The translations under genes were made by a program, and so were the position numbers. Below are positions 17,478 through 26,979 of a stretch of DNA of 42,728 nucleotides, piece after piece. Source of the DNA: a bacterium (lineage in GTDB: Bacteria; Bacillota_A; Clostridia; Lachnospirales; Lachnospiraceae); NCBI GenBank assembly GCA_004562915.1, contig SFQZ01000017.1, forward strand, positions 1 through 42,728, written 5' to 3'. The notes under the pieces are model-generated. The model made no database searches, had not been told where the DNA came from, and saw nothing but the letters and a program-made list of their open reading frames with translations. How positions within the stretch are numbered: position 1 is the first letter of the stretch; every line of letters begins with the position of its first letter.

Positions 17478-18766
17478 GGCAGTTCAACCAATCCTTTTTC
17501 ATATAATTTTTGCAGGCTCATCATAATTCCCAGTTTTGCATGCTCCCAGGTAAGTCCACCCTGGAAATATACAGCATAGGGAGGTTTTATCGGACCGTCA
17601 GCACTCAATTCAATAGAGGAGCCTTGTACAAAAGCTCCGGCAGCCATGATCACATCACTGTCATAGCCGGGCATAGCCCAGGGCTCCGGATCTACATAAC
17701 TGTCAATAGGCGCAGCAGCCTGAATTCCTTTACAGAAAGCGATAACACGTTCAGCAGAACCCAGTGTTACAGCCTGGATAATGTCATGACGGCTTTCCGT
17801 TGAGTTGGGTACTACAGAAAATCCCAGTCTTTCATAAATGTTAGCCGCAAAGATAGCACCTTTCAGCGCTGCAGCAGTCACAGTAGGTGCAAGGAAAAAT
17901 CCCTGATAGAACTGGAGATTAACACCGAGAGTAGCACCTACTTCTTTCCCAAGTCCCGGTGAAGTAAGGCGATAAGCGGCATTTTCAACATATTGTTTTT
18001 TACCGACAATATATCCTCCGATAGGAGCAAGCCCGCCACCCGGATTCTTGATCAGTGAGCCAACCATAAGATCTGCGCCCACATCCGTCGGTTCAATGGT
18101 TTCCACAAATTCTCCATAGCAGTTATCTACCATACAGATTACATCCGGTTTCATTTCTTTGACGAAAGCTATCAACTCACCGATTCTTGCAACAGAAAGG
18201 GTTGGTCGTGTCTGATATCCCTTAGAACGCTGAATTGTGATCAGTTTTGTCTTTTCATTGATGGCTTTTTTGATATTCTCATAGTCAAAGGAACCGTCTT
18301 CCAGAAGATCTACCTGCCGGTAAGTAATACCATATTCGGCAAGGGAACCATTTGAAGGACGGATTCCGATTACCTCTTCCAGGGTATCGTATGGTTTGCC
18401 TACAGGTGAAAGCAGTTCGTCTCCCGGACGGAGATTTCCGGATAAAGCAACGGCAAGCGCATGGGTCCCGCAGGCAATCTGTGGACGTACAAGTGCAGAT
18501 TCTGTATGAAAGGTTTCCGCATAGATATCTTCCAGTGTGTCCCGTCCGATATCATTATATCCGTAACCGCTGGAAGAATACAGGCAGGCTTCACTGGCTC
18601 TGCATTTCTGCATGGCATGCACTACTTTCAGCTGATTATATTCAGCTACTTTATTGATCGTATCAAAACGTTCCTTCAGATTTTCTGCAATTTCCTGTCC
18701 AAATGTAAAAACTTTATCATCAATACCCATGGTTCGGTACATTTCTTTTGTCATAATAGTATTCAT
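17474..18766 (-). CDS. Methionine gamma-lyase family protein (YnbB-like)
   Basis: A 430-residue PLP enzyme of the fold-type I family once called aluminium resistance protein (B. subtilis YnbB). The PLP lysine is in MVGSLIKNPGGGLAP (about residues 232-246); other blocks are QIACGTHALAVALSGNLRPG and VDNCYGEFVE with the Asp that holds the pyridine ring. The true substrate is not established; a C-S lyase activity is assumed from the fold. The ATG has GAGGG at six bases. It lies directly after miaA, the same order as in many Firmicutes. Confidence 0.88.
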   Translation of the reverse strand: MNTIMTKEMYRTMGIDDKVFTFGQEIAENLKERFDTINKVAEYNQLKVVHAMQKCRASEACLYSSSGYGYNDIGRDTLEDIYAETFHTESALVRPQIACGTHALAVALSGNLRPGDELLSPVGKPYDTLEEVIGIRPSNGSLAEYGITYRQVDLLEDGSFDYENIKKAINEKTKLITIQRSKGYQTRPTLSVARIGELIAFVKEMKPDVICMVDNCYGEFVETIEPTDVGADLMVGSLIKNPGGGLAPIGGYIVGKKQYVENAAYRLTSPGLGKEVGATLGVNLQFYQGFFLAPTVTAAALKGAIFAANIYERLGFSVVPNSTESRHDIIQAVTLGSAERVIAFCKGIQAAAPIDSYVDPEPWAMPGYDSDVIMAAGAFVQGSSIELSADGPIKPPYAVYFQGGLTWEHAKLGIMMSLQKLYEKGLVELP

Positions 18767-18785
18767 TGATTTCCCTCTTTCTATC

Positions 18786-19739
18786 TTAATCCTGTGGGAG
18801 GATGGATTTGCTTCTCAGTGACTGAAGCATCCCTTCCAGGATCTTATTTTCATCATAATCATAATCCGGTTTATGAAACCATTCCACATTTCGTTCCCGT
18901 TTAAACCAGGTAATCTGTCGTTTGGCAAAATGACGGGTGTCCCTTTTCAATATATAGACAGCTTCTTCAAGACTCCAGGTTCCATCCAGATAAGATAGGA
19001 TTTCTTTATATCCCAGACCCTGCATGGAAACCATTCCTTTATGATATCCCATCTGCTGTAAATGTTTCACTTCGTCCACAAGCCCTTCCCGAAGCATTTC
19101 ATCGATCCTGGCATCGATACGCTTATATAGACGGCTACGTTCATCATTCAGGACAAAATATGCGAGATTGTACGGAGATTCCTTTTGGCGTTGTTGCTGA
19201 TTGTGAAGAGAGATAGGTTCTCCTGTTTGCTGATAATATTCCAGTGCTCGTATCACACGCTTCGTATTGTTAGCGTGAATAGCAAGAGCAGATTCCGGAT
19301 CTACTTCCGAAAGCATACGGTGAAGCACCTTGGCTCCCTGTTCTTTTGCTTTTTTTTCTAATTCTTTTCGATAGCTATTATCTTCCCCGCATTCTGTAAA
19401 ATCAATATCACCGGTGACCGCCTGAATGTAAAATCCGGTTCCTCCCACAAGGAGCGGAATCCGGTTTCGAGCATAGATATCTTCCATGGCTTCTTTTGCC
19501 ATTTTCTGAAATCTTACCACATTGAATTCTTCATCCGGATCCAGACAGTCTACCAGATGATGGGGAATTTCTTCCATTTCCTCCGGCCGGATCTTGGCGG
19601 AACCAATATCCATATAGCGGTATATCTGCATAGAATCAGCGGAGATGATCTCTCCGTTTACTGCCCGGGCCAGTTTGATGGATAGCTTTGTTTTTCCGAC
19701 AGCAGTCGGACCCGTAAGTATGATCAAAGGTTTTTTCAA
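18786..19739 (-). CDS. miaA: tRNA dimethylallyltransferase MiaA
   Basis: Transfers a dimethylallyl group to N6 of A37 in tRNAs that read codons starting with U. The P-loop GPTAVGKTKLSIKLA is at residues 10-24, followed by the substrate-binding SADSMQIYRYMDIGSAK and the LLVGGTGFYIQAV block. The C-terminal QITWFKRERNVEWF is the family's closing motif. At 317 residues the length is normal. The start codon is TTG at 19737-19739, with AGGTG seven bases upstream, 10 bases after the mutL stop. MiaB, which acts on the product, is encoded upstream in the same cluster. Confidence 0.96.
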   Translation of the reverse strand: MKKPLIILTGPTAVGKTKLSIKLARAVNGEIISADSMQIYRYMDIGSAKIRPEEMEEIPHHLVDCLDPDEEFNVVRFQKMAKEAMEDIYARNRIPLLVGGTGFYIQAVTGDIDFTECGEDNSYRKELEKKAKEQGAKVLHRMLSEVDPESALAIHANNTKRVIRALEYYQQTGEPISLHNQQQRQKESPYNLAYFVLNDERSRLYKRIDARIDEMLREGLVDEVKHLQQMGYHKGMVSMQGLGYKEILSYLDGTWSLEEAVYILKRDTRHFAKRQITWFKRERNVEWFHKPDYDYDENKILEGMLQSLRSKSILPQD

Positions 19740-19749
19740 TAGTATTCAC

Positions 19750-21696
19750 CTACACAATTCGTTTGAATTTTTTCTCCAGTTCATATTTTGTCATGGATAT
19801 AATGGTCGGACGTCCATGCGGACAATTGTATGGATTATCCAATGTGAGAAGTTCATCGATCAGAGCGATCGCTTCTTGTGAAGATAACTTCTGATTTCCT
19901 TTTACCGCTGCTTTACATGCCATCGTTGCCATACGGTCGGAAAGTACATCCGGTGCTTTTGATATAGGGGTTTCCTCCAGATGATCCAGTATTTCAATAA
20001 AGAAATCTTCCTGTGTAAGACCATATAGATTCTGCGGTACGGCACGGATACTATACTCCTGTCTGCCAAACACTTCAATCTCAAATCCCAGAGAAGTAAA
20101 AACATGCATATAGGTGTTCAGTTTGTCACATTCCTGAAGATTCAGTGAAATAATCATAGGCGGACTTAATAGCTGGGAAGTTATTTTTCGATCTTTCATT
20201 TCCTTTACAATACGTTCATACAGCACTTTTTCATGAGCTGCATGCTGGTCGATAATGTACAGTTTATCTTCCATCTGAACCAGCCAGTAAGTGTCAAACA
20301 CCTGTCCGATAATATTATGGTGCTTTTTTGCATCCGGTGACAATAAAATGCCATCGAACAATTCCATCTGTTCCGGCTTCTGTTCCGATTTTTTCTGTGG
20401 GTCCTCATTTATAACAGGAACTTTTTCCTGTGGGGTGTTATCTTTGTTTGCACTTTTATGATATACAGGAGTTTCCCGTATCGGTGCTCTTGGTATTGGA
20501 GTTTCCGGTACCAAAGTTTCCCGTAACGGGATTTTCTGTATCGGTGCTTCCTGTTCCGGGATTTTCTGTGTTTGTTCCAGAATACGTCGTTTGTTCTCAA
20601 AGGGTTCCGGTGTATGGATCGGCTGTCTGGGTTTATGAGATAAATTTTCTTTCTCTGATTTTTTATCCGGTTCTTTTATTGTAACTTCGGGAATCAGTTC
20701 CCTGTGTGACAATCCGTCAAGGACAGCCTGGTATACATTTTTATACACCTGTTCCTGATGGGAAAAACGTACTTCCATTTTGGTCGGATGGACATTGATA
20801 TCCACATCTTCTCCGTTGATTGTAAGATACAATGAAGTGAACGGATATTTATGCTGCATCATAAAAGTATGATAAGCATCTTCTATGGCCTTCATAATAA
20901 TCTTACTTTTTACATACCGTCCGTTTACATAGTAATTTTCAAAATTTCGGTTGCCTCTGGAAATAACAGGCTTTCCGATAAAGCCATGAATTTGAAAATC
21001 ACCGGATACATCAGACGTATGGATTTCAATCAATTCTTTTGTAATATCTCTTCCATAGATCTGGTAGATTACTTCTTTCAGATTGTTATTTCCGGAAGTA
21101 TGTAATTTTGTCTGGCCGTTTTGCATATATTTAAAAGAAATGTGAGGATGAGACAAAGCCAGTTGTTCAATAAAACTGCTGATATAGCCAGCTTCTGTGG
21201 TGGGTGTTTTCAGAAATTTAGCTCTGGCCGGTGTATTATAAAACAAATTTCGGATTAAAAATGTAGTGCCGTCAGGCGCACCGATTTCTTCCATTCCCTT
21301 TTCCTTCCCACCTTCGATGAGATAACGGACACCGATCAGTTGTTCATGCGGTTTCGTGATCAGCTCAACCTGTGAGACAGCGGCTATACTGGACAAAGCT
21401 TCTCCGCGAAATCCAAGGGAAGAAATACAAAGCAAGTCATCCACACCCCGTATTTTACTGGTGGCATGCCGTAAAAAGGCAAGCGGTACCTGTGCTTTTT
21501 CAATTCCGGAACCATTGTCTGTGATTCTGATAAAGGAAATGCCGCCTTCTTTGATTTCAACGGTGACGGCACTGGCACCGGCATCGATGGCATTTTCCAC
21601 AAGCTCCTTAACAACAGACGCGGGACGTTCTACTACCTCACCCGCTGCGATTTTATCAATGGTGTTTTGATCAAGAACGGAAATTTGTCTCTTCAT
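19750..21696 (-). CDS. mutL: DNA mismatch repair protein MutL with proline-rich repeat linker
   Basis: A 648-residue MutL. The N-terminal GHKL ATPase shows IAAGEVVERPASVVKELVEN, DNGSGI and LGFRGEALSSIAA. The C-terminal dimerisation domain carries the endonuclease motif DQHAAHEKVLYERI at 483-496 and the late ACKAAVKGN and CPHGRPT metal-site blocks, so this is a nicking-type MutL. The linker (about 340-450) is long and contains tandem Pro/Ile/Glu/Thr-rich units at about 375-412. A beta-clamp-like QMELFDG follows at 443-449. The ATG has AGGAGGATTT. It is co-transcribed with mutS. Confidence 0.96.
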   Translation of the reverse strand: MKRQISVLDQNTIDKIAAGEVVERPASVVKELVENAIDAGASAVTVEIKEGGISFIRITDNGSGIEKAQVPLAFLRHATSKIRGVDDLLCISSLGFRGEALSSIAAVSQVELITKPHEQLIGVRYLIEGGKEKGMEEIGAPDGTTFLIRNLFYNTPARAKFLKTPTTEAGYISSFIEQLALSHPHISFKYMQNGQTKLHTSGNNNLKEVIYQIYGRDITKELIEIHTSDVSGDFQIHGFIGKPVISRGNRNFENYYVNGRYVKSKIIMKAIEDAYHTFMMQHKYPFTSLYLTINGEDVDINVHPTKMEVRFSHQEQVYKNVYQAVLDGLSHRELIPEVTIKEPDKKSEKENLSHKPRQPIHTPEPFENKRRILEQTQKIPEQEAPIQKIPLRETLVPETPIPRAPIRETPVYHKSANKDNTPQEKVPVINEDPQKKSEQKPEQMELFDGILLSPDAKKHHNIIGQVFDTYWLVQMEDKLYIIDQHAAHEKVLYERIVKEMKDRKITSQLLSPPMIISLNLQECDKLNTYMHVFTSLGFEIEVFGRQEYSIRAVPQNLYGLTQEDFFIEILDHLEETPISKAPDVLSDRMATMACKAAVKGNQKLSSQEAIALIDELLTLDNPYNCPHGRPTIISMTKYELEKKFKRIV

Positions 21697-21729
21697 AAAT
21701 CCTCCTGTTGGTTATTTATTGCTGTTTGT

Positions 21730-24381
21730 TTATCCCTGCCAGCGGTTTTTCAATTTGTTCTGAAGACGATACAAAGTATTCAGGGCATCCACAGGGGTCA
21801 GATTTGAGATATCGATGGACTGCAGTTCCTCCAAAATATCCTGATCTTTTACTGTGTCAAACAGGGAAATTTGTTCCAGATCCACTTCATCGTAATGAAC
21901 CTGTTTGGGTTTTATCTTTTTATGGCTTTGTGCCATATCTTTAATGGCACCGGTAATATCCGCACTGACCAGTTCGTCTACCAGTTCTTTTGCCCGGTCA
22001 ATCACACTGTCCGGAACACCGGCCAGTTTGGCAACCTGAATACCATAGCTTTTGTCTGCACCGCCTTTTACGATTTTTCGGAGAAAAACAATATCATCAC
22101 CTTTTTCTTTTACAGCGATACAGTAATTATTGACGCCAGGAATTTTTCCTTCCAGCTCTGTAAGTTCATGATAATGAGTAGCGAAGAGTGTCTTGGCACC
22201 CAGAAGCTTGGTGTTGCTGATATGTTCGATCACTGCCCACGCGATCGAAAGTCCGTCAAAAGTACTGGTACCTCTTCCAATCTCATCAAGGATCAGAAGA
22301 CTTTTCGATGTGGCATTGCGCAGAATGTTGGCAACTTCTGTCATCTCCACCATAAAAGTACTCTGTCCGCTTGCCAGGTCATCGGAAGCACCCACACGGG
22401 TAAAAATTCTGTCCACTACACCGATTTTGGCCTTATCTGCAGGCACAAAGGAACCAATCTGTGCCATCAGAACGATCAATGCAGTCTGTCGCATGTAAGT
22501 TGATTTACCGGCCATATTGGGACCTGTGATAATAGAAACTCTCTTTGCTCCGTTATCCAGATAAGTATCATTGGAAATGAACATGTCATTGCTGATCATT
22601 TTTTCGACTACCGGATGGCGACCCCCTTTAATATCGATAATCCCTTTCGTATTGACCACAGGACGTACATAATTATTTCTCTGTGCTGCCACAGACAGAG
22701 AAGCAAATACATCAAGAAGTGCTACCGCTTTTGCTGTCTGTTGAATCCTGGGAATTTCAAGGGCAATTTTGTCACGGATTTCACAGAACAGGTCATATTC
22801 CAGTGCATACAGCTTATCTTCCGCACCAAGAATCATATCTTCCAGTTCTTTTAACTTTGGTGTAATATAGCGTTCCGCATTGGTCAATGTCTGTTTTCTC
22901 ATATAATAATCCGGAACCAGATCTTTAAAGCTGTTGGTAACTTCCAGGTAATAACCAAATACTTTGTTGTATTTGATCCGGAGGTTTCGGATTCCGGTTT
23001 TTTCTTTTTCTTCTGCTTCCAGCTGTGCCAGCCAAGTCTTCCCTTCTGTCTTGGAACTGCGGTATTTGTCTACCTGCTCATTATAACCGTCTTTTATAAT
23101 TCCGCCCTCTTTTACCGTCATCGGAGGATCTTCTCCGATCGAAGCATCAATCAGGGCAAAAAGATCTTCCAATCCATCCATCTGCTCATTAATGCGAACT
23201 AACAAAGGACTGGTAAAATTATTCAAAAGATTTTTAATATGCGGAAGCATTTCCAGAGAGGTCTTAAATGCGATAAGATCTCTGGGATTGGCAGATCGGT
23301 AGCTGATCCGGCTTACCAGTCGTTCCAGGTCATATACCGGATTCAGGTATTCACGGATTTCTTCCCGAAGCATGGCCTGGAGATTCATTTCCGTGATGGC
23401 ATCCAGACGCTCGTTGATTTCGTCAGCATCAATCAGCGGCTGTTCCACGAAGCTTCGCAGCATACGGGCACCCATAGCTGTTTTTGTCTTATCAAGCACC
23501 CATAAAAGGGAGCCGCGCTTCTGTTTTTCTCGTAATGTTTCTACCAGTTCCAGATTTCTGCGGCTGGAACTGTCGATGACCATATACTTTTCCGTTGTAT
23601 AAGGTGTAACTTTATTCATATGAACAAGGGCATTTTTCTGAGTTTCCAGAAGATAGCGGAACATAGCTCCTGCTGCTATGATACCGATATCATAATCCTT
23701 CAGTCCCAGTCCTTCCAGAGAAGACACTTTAAAATGCTCCTGCAGAGTCTGGTGACACATCTCGTCGCCAAAATACCAGGAATCCAGAGCAGAAACTGAA
23801 ATATGAAGCCGATGTCTCAGATCTTCCATATCAATTCCACTCATAAAAAAGGCATCATTGCATATGATCTCCGCCGGTGAGAACTTATTGATTTCATCCA
23901 GAAGTTTCCGTTCCTTGTCCACTTCTGTCACGTAGCAGTCGCCTGTGGTGATATCCGCTGCGGAAATACCATATCGGTCAGACATACATACAACGGACAT
24001 CAGATAATTGTTTTTTCCTTCATCCAGTTCCTGTGTATTCAGATTTGTACCCGGAGTTACGACGCGGATCACTTCTCTTTTTACCATGCCTTTTGCCTGA
24101 CGGGGATCTTCCATCTGTTCACAGATGGCTACTTTATATCCTTTTTCAATCAGACGGTTAATATAAGTTTCTGCTGCATGATAAGGAACTCCGCACATGG
24201 GAGCACGTTCTTCCAGTCCACAGTCTTTTCCTGTCAGGGTCAGTTCGAGTTCTCTGGATACAGTAACTGCATCCTCAAAGAACATCTCATAGAAATCTCC
24301 CAGACGATAAAATAAAATACAGTCTTTATATTCATTTTTAGTCTGCACATAGTGCTGCATCATTGGTGATAAATTTGCCAA
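21730..24381 (-). CDS. mutS: DNA mismatch repair protein MutS
   Basis: An 883-residue MutS1. The mismatch-reading Phe-x-Glu motif is in GDFYEMFFEDA near residues 28-38. The ATPase domain has Walker A GPNMAGKSTYMRQ near 622, then DDLASGQSTFMVEM, Walker B LLILDEIGRGTSTFDG and ATHYHELTEL. The C-terminal helix-turn-helix and tail are present; QISLFD near residue 840 could be a clamp-binding motif. The start appears to be TTG at 24379-24381 with GGAAGGACAAAAGT upstream; a later ATG at codon 7 has no ribosome site. It lies 18 bases after miaB. Confidence 0.97.
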   Translation of the reverse strand: MANLSPMMQHYVQTKNEYKDCILFYRLGDFYEMFFEDAVTVSRELELTLTGKDCGLEERAPMCGVPYHAAETYINRLIEKGYKVAICEQMEDPRQAKGMVKREVIRVVTPGTNLNTQELDEGKNNYLMSVVCMSDRYGISAADITTGDCYVTEVDKERKLLDEINKFSPAEIICNDAFFMSGIDMEDLRHRLHISVSALDSWYFGDEMCHQTLQEHFKVSSLEGLGLKDYDIGIIAAGAMFRYLLETQKNALVHMNKVTPYTTEKYMVIDSSSRRNLELVETLREKQKRGSLLWVLDKTKTAMGARMLRSFVEQPLIDADEINERLDAITEMNLQAMLREEIREYLNPVYDLERLVSRISYRSANPRDLIAFKTSLEMLPHIKNLLNNFTSPLLVRINEQMDGLEDLFALIDASIGEDPPMTVKEGGIIKDGYNEQVDKYRSSKTEGKTWLAQLEAEEKEKTGIRNLRIKYNKVFGYYLEVTNSFKDLVPDYYMRKQTLTNAERYITPKLKELEDMILGAEDKLYALEYDLFCEIRDKIALEIPRIQQTAKAVALLDVFASLSVAAQRNNYVRPVVNTKGIIDIKGGRHPVVEKMISNDMFISNDTYLDNGAKRVSIITGPNMAGKSTYMRQTALIVLMAQIGSFVPADKAKIGVVDRIFTRVGASDDLASGQSTFMVEMTEVANILRNATSKSLLILDEIGRGTSTFDGLSIAWAVIEHISNTKLLGAKTLFATHYHELTELEGKIPGVNNYCIAVKEKGDDIVFLRKIVKGGADKSYGIQVAKLAGVPDSVIDRAKELVDELVSADITGAIKDMAQSHKKIKPKQVHYDEVDLEQISLFDTVKDQDILEELQSIDISNLTPVDALNTLYRLQNKLKNRWQG

Positions 24382-24399
24382 ACTTTTGTCCTTCCTCTC

Positions 24400-25836
24400 T
24401 TATATGGCGGTTCCCATATAATAAAATCCTTTGCAGACATCCAGTCGTACCTGACAGAAAGTACCAATCATTGAGGCATCTCCCGGAAAATGTACCAGAA
24501 GATTATTACTCATTCTTCCGGTTACAAGAGTTTCATCCTGGTCATTGATTCCTTCTACCAGAACTTCCTGAACGGTTCCCGCGAATCTTCCTGACATTTC
24601 TTTGGAAATTTGCTGTACTTCTTCCAGCAGACGGTCAAAACGGTCTTTTACAATGTCTTCCGGCACCTGATTTTCCATAGCGGCTGCCGGAGTGCCTGTC
24701 CGTTTGGAATAAATAAATGTAAATGCACTGTCATAGCGCACTTTTCTTACAACGTCCAGAGTTTCCTGAAAATCCTCTTCGGTCTCACCCGGAAAACCTA
24801 CAATAATGTCAGTGGTCAAAGAAATATCCGGTACAGCCTTTCGGATTTTATCAACCAGTTCCAGATAGCTTTCTTTCGTATAATGCCGGTTCATCACTTT
24901 CAGGATCCGGCTGCTTCCTGACTGAAGCGGCAGATGAAGATGTCCGCAGATTTTCTGGCTCTTGGCCATCACCTGAATCAGATCATCGGAAAGATCTTTC
25001 GGATGAGAAGTCATAAAGCGGATGCGCTTCAGTCCTTCGATCTTTTCAATTTGTTCCAAAAGCTGTGCAAAGCTTATCGGGTGTTCCAGATTTTTTCCGT
25101 AGGAGTTCACATTCTGTCCCAGAAGCATTACTTCTACCACACCATCTTTTGTGAGATTTCGAATCTCTTCAATAATATCCTCCGGATTACGGCTGCGTTC
25201 CCGTCCACGAACATAAGGAACAATACAGTAGCTGCAGAAATTGTTGCACCCGAACATAATGTTCACCCCGGATTTGAAAGCATACTTCCGATCCACCGGG
25301 AGGTTCTCCACAATCTGTGTTGTATCTTTCCAGATATCAATAATCATTCTGTCAGAATCCATAGCACGGCAGAGAAGCTCACCGAACTTGAAAATATTGT
25401 GAGTACCGAAGATAAGATTGACAAAACGATAGCTTTTTTTCAGTTTTTCTACCACATGTGGCTCCTGCATCATACAGCCACAGAGAGCAATCATCATGTG
25501 AGGTTTTTTCTTTTTCATGCTTCCGAGATATCCAAGACGGCCATATACGCGCTGATTGGCATTTTCTCTGACCGTACAGGTATTGTAGATGACAAAATCA
25601 GCGTCTTCCTCGATGACAGCTTTGGTATAACCGATATTTTCAAGAACCCCTTCCAGTTTTTCGGAATCTCTGGCGTTCATCTGACAACCGAAGGTAGTCA
25701 CACAAAAGGTCAGCGGTCTTCCCAGTTCCTTCTCTTTTTGCTTCAGTTTTTCTCTTGCCTGATTCATAAAGAAATACTGACGTTCTGATTCGGAAAGGCC
25801 TGTCGGCGGTTCCTGTACAAATGTATATTGATCCAT
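24400..25836 (-). CDS. miaB: tRNA-2-methylthio-N6-dimethylallyladenosine synthase MiaB
   Basis: A radical-SAM methylthiotransferase that adds the 2-methylthio group to i6A37 of tRNA. The N-terminal UPF0004 domain has its three cluster Cys in FGCQMNARDSE, YNTCTVRE and ALCGCMMQEP. The radical-SAM CxxxCxxC is in GCNNFCSYCIVPYVRGRERS. A C-terminal TRAM region ends the protein. The start ATG at 25834-25836 has AAAGGAG; the reading frame is open for 24 more codons upstream, but that stretch holds the promoter and no ribosome site, so it is not coding. First gene of the miaB-mutS-mutL-miaA operon. Confidence 0.96.
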   Translation of the reverse strand: MDQYTFVQEPPTGLSESERQYFFMNQAREKLKQKEKELGRPLTFCVTTFGCQMNARDSEKLEGVLENIGYTKAVIEEDADFVIYNTCTVRENANQRVYGRLGYLGSMKKKKPHMMIALCGCMMQEPHVVEKLKKSYRFVNLIFGTHNIFKFGELLCRAMDSDRMIIDIWKDTTQIVENLPVDRKYAFKSGVNIMFGCNNFCSYCIVPYVRGRERSRNPEDIIEEIRNLTKDGVVEVMLLGQNVNSYGKNLEHPISFAQLLEQIEKIEGLKRIRFMTSHPKDLSDDLIQVMAKSQKICGHLHLPLQSGSSRILKVMNRHYTKESYLELVDKIRKAVPDISLTTDIIVGFPGETEEDFQETLDVVRKVRYDSAFTFIYSKRTGTPAAAMENQVPEDIVKDRFDRLLEEVQQISKEMSGRFAGTVQEVLVEGINDQDETLVTGRMSNNLLVHFPGDASMIGTFCQVRLDVCKGFYYMGTAI

Positions 25837-25879
25837 GATTTCTCCTTTTATCTGTAATTTGCATTTTACACCACAATGC

Positions 25880-25908
25880 ATTATACCAATCTGGTGTTCC
25901 GGTTTCAA
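25880..25908 (-). promoter_or_regulatory. Sigma-A promoter of the miaB-mutS-mutL-miaA operon
   Basis: Minus strand: TTGAAA, 17 bases, TATAAT; five of six and six of six consensus bases at ideal spacing. The -35 overlaps the stop codon of the M14 peptidase gene. Confidence 0.8.
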
Positions 25909-26789
25909 GTTTTATTGATAATTTCCAAAGGCATCATTCGAATCTCCTGATATGTACGTTCCCAATGTTCCGGATCGGGTGAAAGGGTTGTGTTATTTTT
26001 AAGGGTTTCCACAAGAAGTGCAGGTTTTCCGAGAAGCTGTGAATAATAGTTCACAGGGTTTCCTCCATAACTGGCAGTATCCGATTCTCCCTCCCACTTT
26101 TCAAGACTGTAATCTGATATTTTCTGCATAGATCTTGCAAGTTTATGATTCCTTTTGTTATAGGAATAAGGCATCGACTGTCGATAATAACAAATAATTC
26201 TCCCTCTGGAATGAAAATCAAGATAGCCTATGGTTTCATATTCATCAAAAAGTTTCATAAGTGCCTGAGTTTCCTGTTCACTTGCCGGATATTCTCCTAA
26301 CTTTTGGTGTTCATAAGACCTGCCCGGAAAATTACAGTTAAGATCAACGCCTCTGGCATTGTATTTCCATAGTGCACTGTCGATTCCGCGCATTTTGCAC
26401 ATCTGACGTAGAATTGGATTCCTGATACATGAAAATCCCTGAAAAACGATTTCATATCCATCCGGATTCAAAAGGGGCAGGATAATAACGGAACAACGGT
26501 TTAATAGCTCTCTGACCGGATAGTTTGAGATGAGCGTATGATCTGAATAGGATTTACAGTACTCTTCTGCCATCTTTGTCAGAATACCGGGATTTACAGA
26601 CTCTTGTCCATGAATGCCGGCTGTGAGTACCAGGGATTCCAATCCAAGTCCGATCCGGATCATGGATATAGGTCGCCCGTCATGACTGCTGCCAATCACT
26701 CTGAAAATAACAAAATCGGTATATTTTTCAGCAAGCATTTTCAAGCTTTGACTGATTTCTTCACTGGTATGGTTCTGATTTTGTATCAT
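25905..26789 (-). CDS. M14-family zinc carboxypeptidase-like protein
   Basis: A 294-residue metallopeptidase of family M14 (carboxypeptidase A / gamma-D-glutamyl-diaminopimelate peptidase type). Zinc ligands fit His60 and Glu63 in AGIHGQES and His193 in LDFHSRG; the catalytic Glu is Glu261 in LLVETLKNN. GVDLNCNFPG near 148-157 is a further M14 signature with the substrate-binding Asn and Arg region. There is no signal peptide, LysM or membrane segment, so it appears cytoplasmic; a role in recycling muropeptides or short peptides is inferred. The ATG has AGGAGGAAGAATTAT. It lies between the proA hairpin and the miaB promoter, so it is probably a separate unit. Confidence 0.87.
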   Translation of the reverse strand: MIQNQNHTSEEISQSLKMLAEKYTDFVIFRVIGSSHDGRPISMIRIGLGLESLVLTAGIHGQESVNPGILTKMAEEYCKSYSDHTLISNYPVRELLNRCSVIILPLLNPDGYEIVFQGFSCIRNPILRQMCKMRGIDSALWKYNARGVDLNCNFPGRSYEHQKLGEYPASEQETQALMKLFDEYETIGYLDFHSRGRIICYYRQSMPYSYNKRNHKLARSMQKISDYSLEKWEGESDTASYGGNPVNYYSQLLGKPALLVETLKNNTTLSPDPEHWERTYQEIRMMPLEIINKT

Positions 26790-26912
26790 ATAATTCTTCC
26801 TCCTGTCTGCATTATTCTATGCGTTATCCGATAAAAAGGATGAGACTACAAAGTTCTCTGCACTAGTATATGCATAAAGAGGAAAGAATAGTACCGGAAG
26901 AACAAAGTGGAA

Positions 26913-26968
26913 AAGCATCATATCAGAAGTATACCATGTAGAAATGGTGGCTTTCGAATATGATGCTT
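26913..26968 (-). terminator. Hairpin after proA, probable terminator
   Basis: AAGCATCATAT at 26913-26923 pairs perfectly with ATATGATGCTT at 26958-26968 (11 bp, 34-base loop). Read on the minus strand it starts 12 bases after the proA stop and ends in TTTT, then CC. The T-run is short, so termination may be weak or the structure may protect the 3' end. Confidence 0.55.
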
Positions 26969-26979
26969 CAAAAGAACGT

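Noticed and set aside
24934..25788. Open frame of 284 codons on the plus strand
   Set aside because: Antisense shadow of miaB, whose radical-SAM motifs are intact on the other strand.
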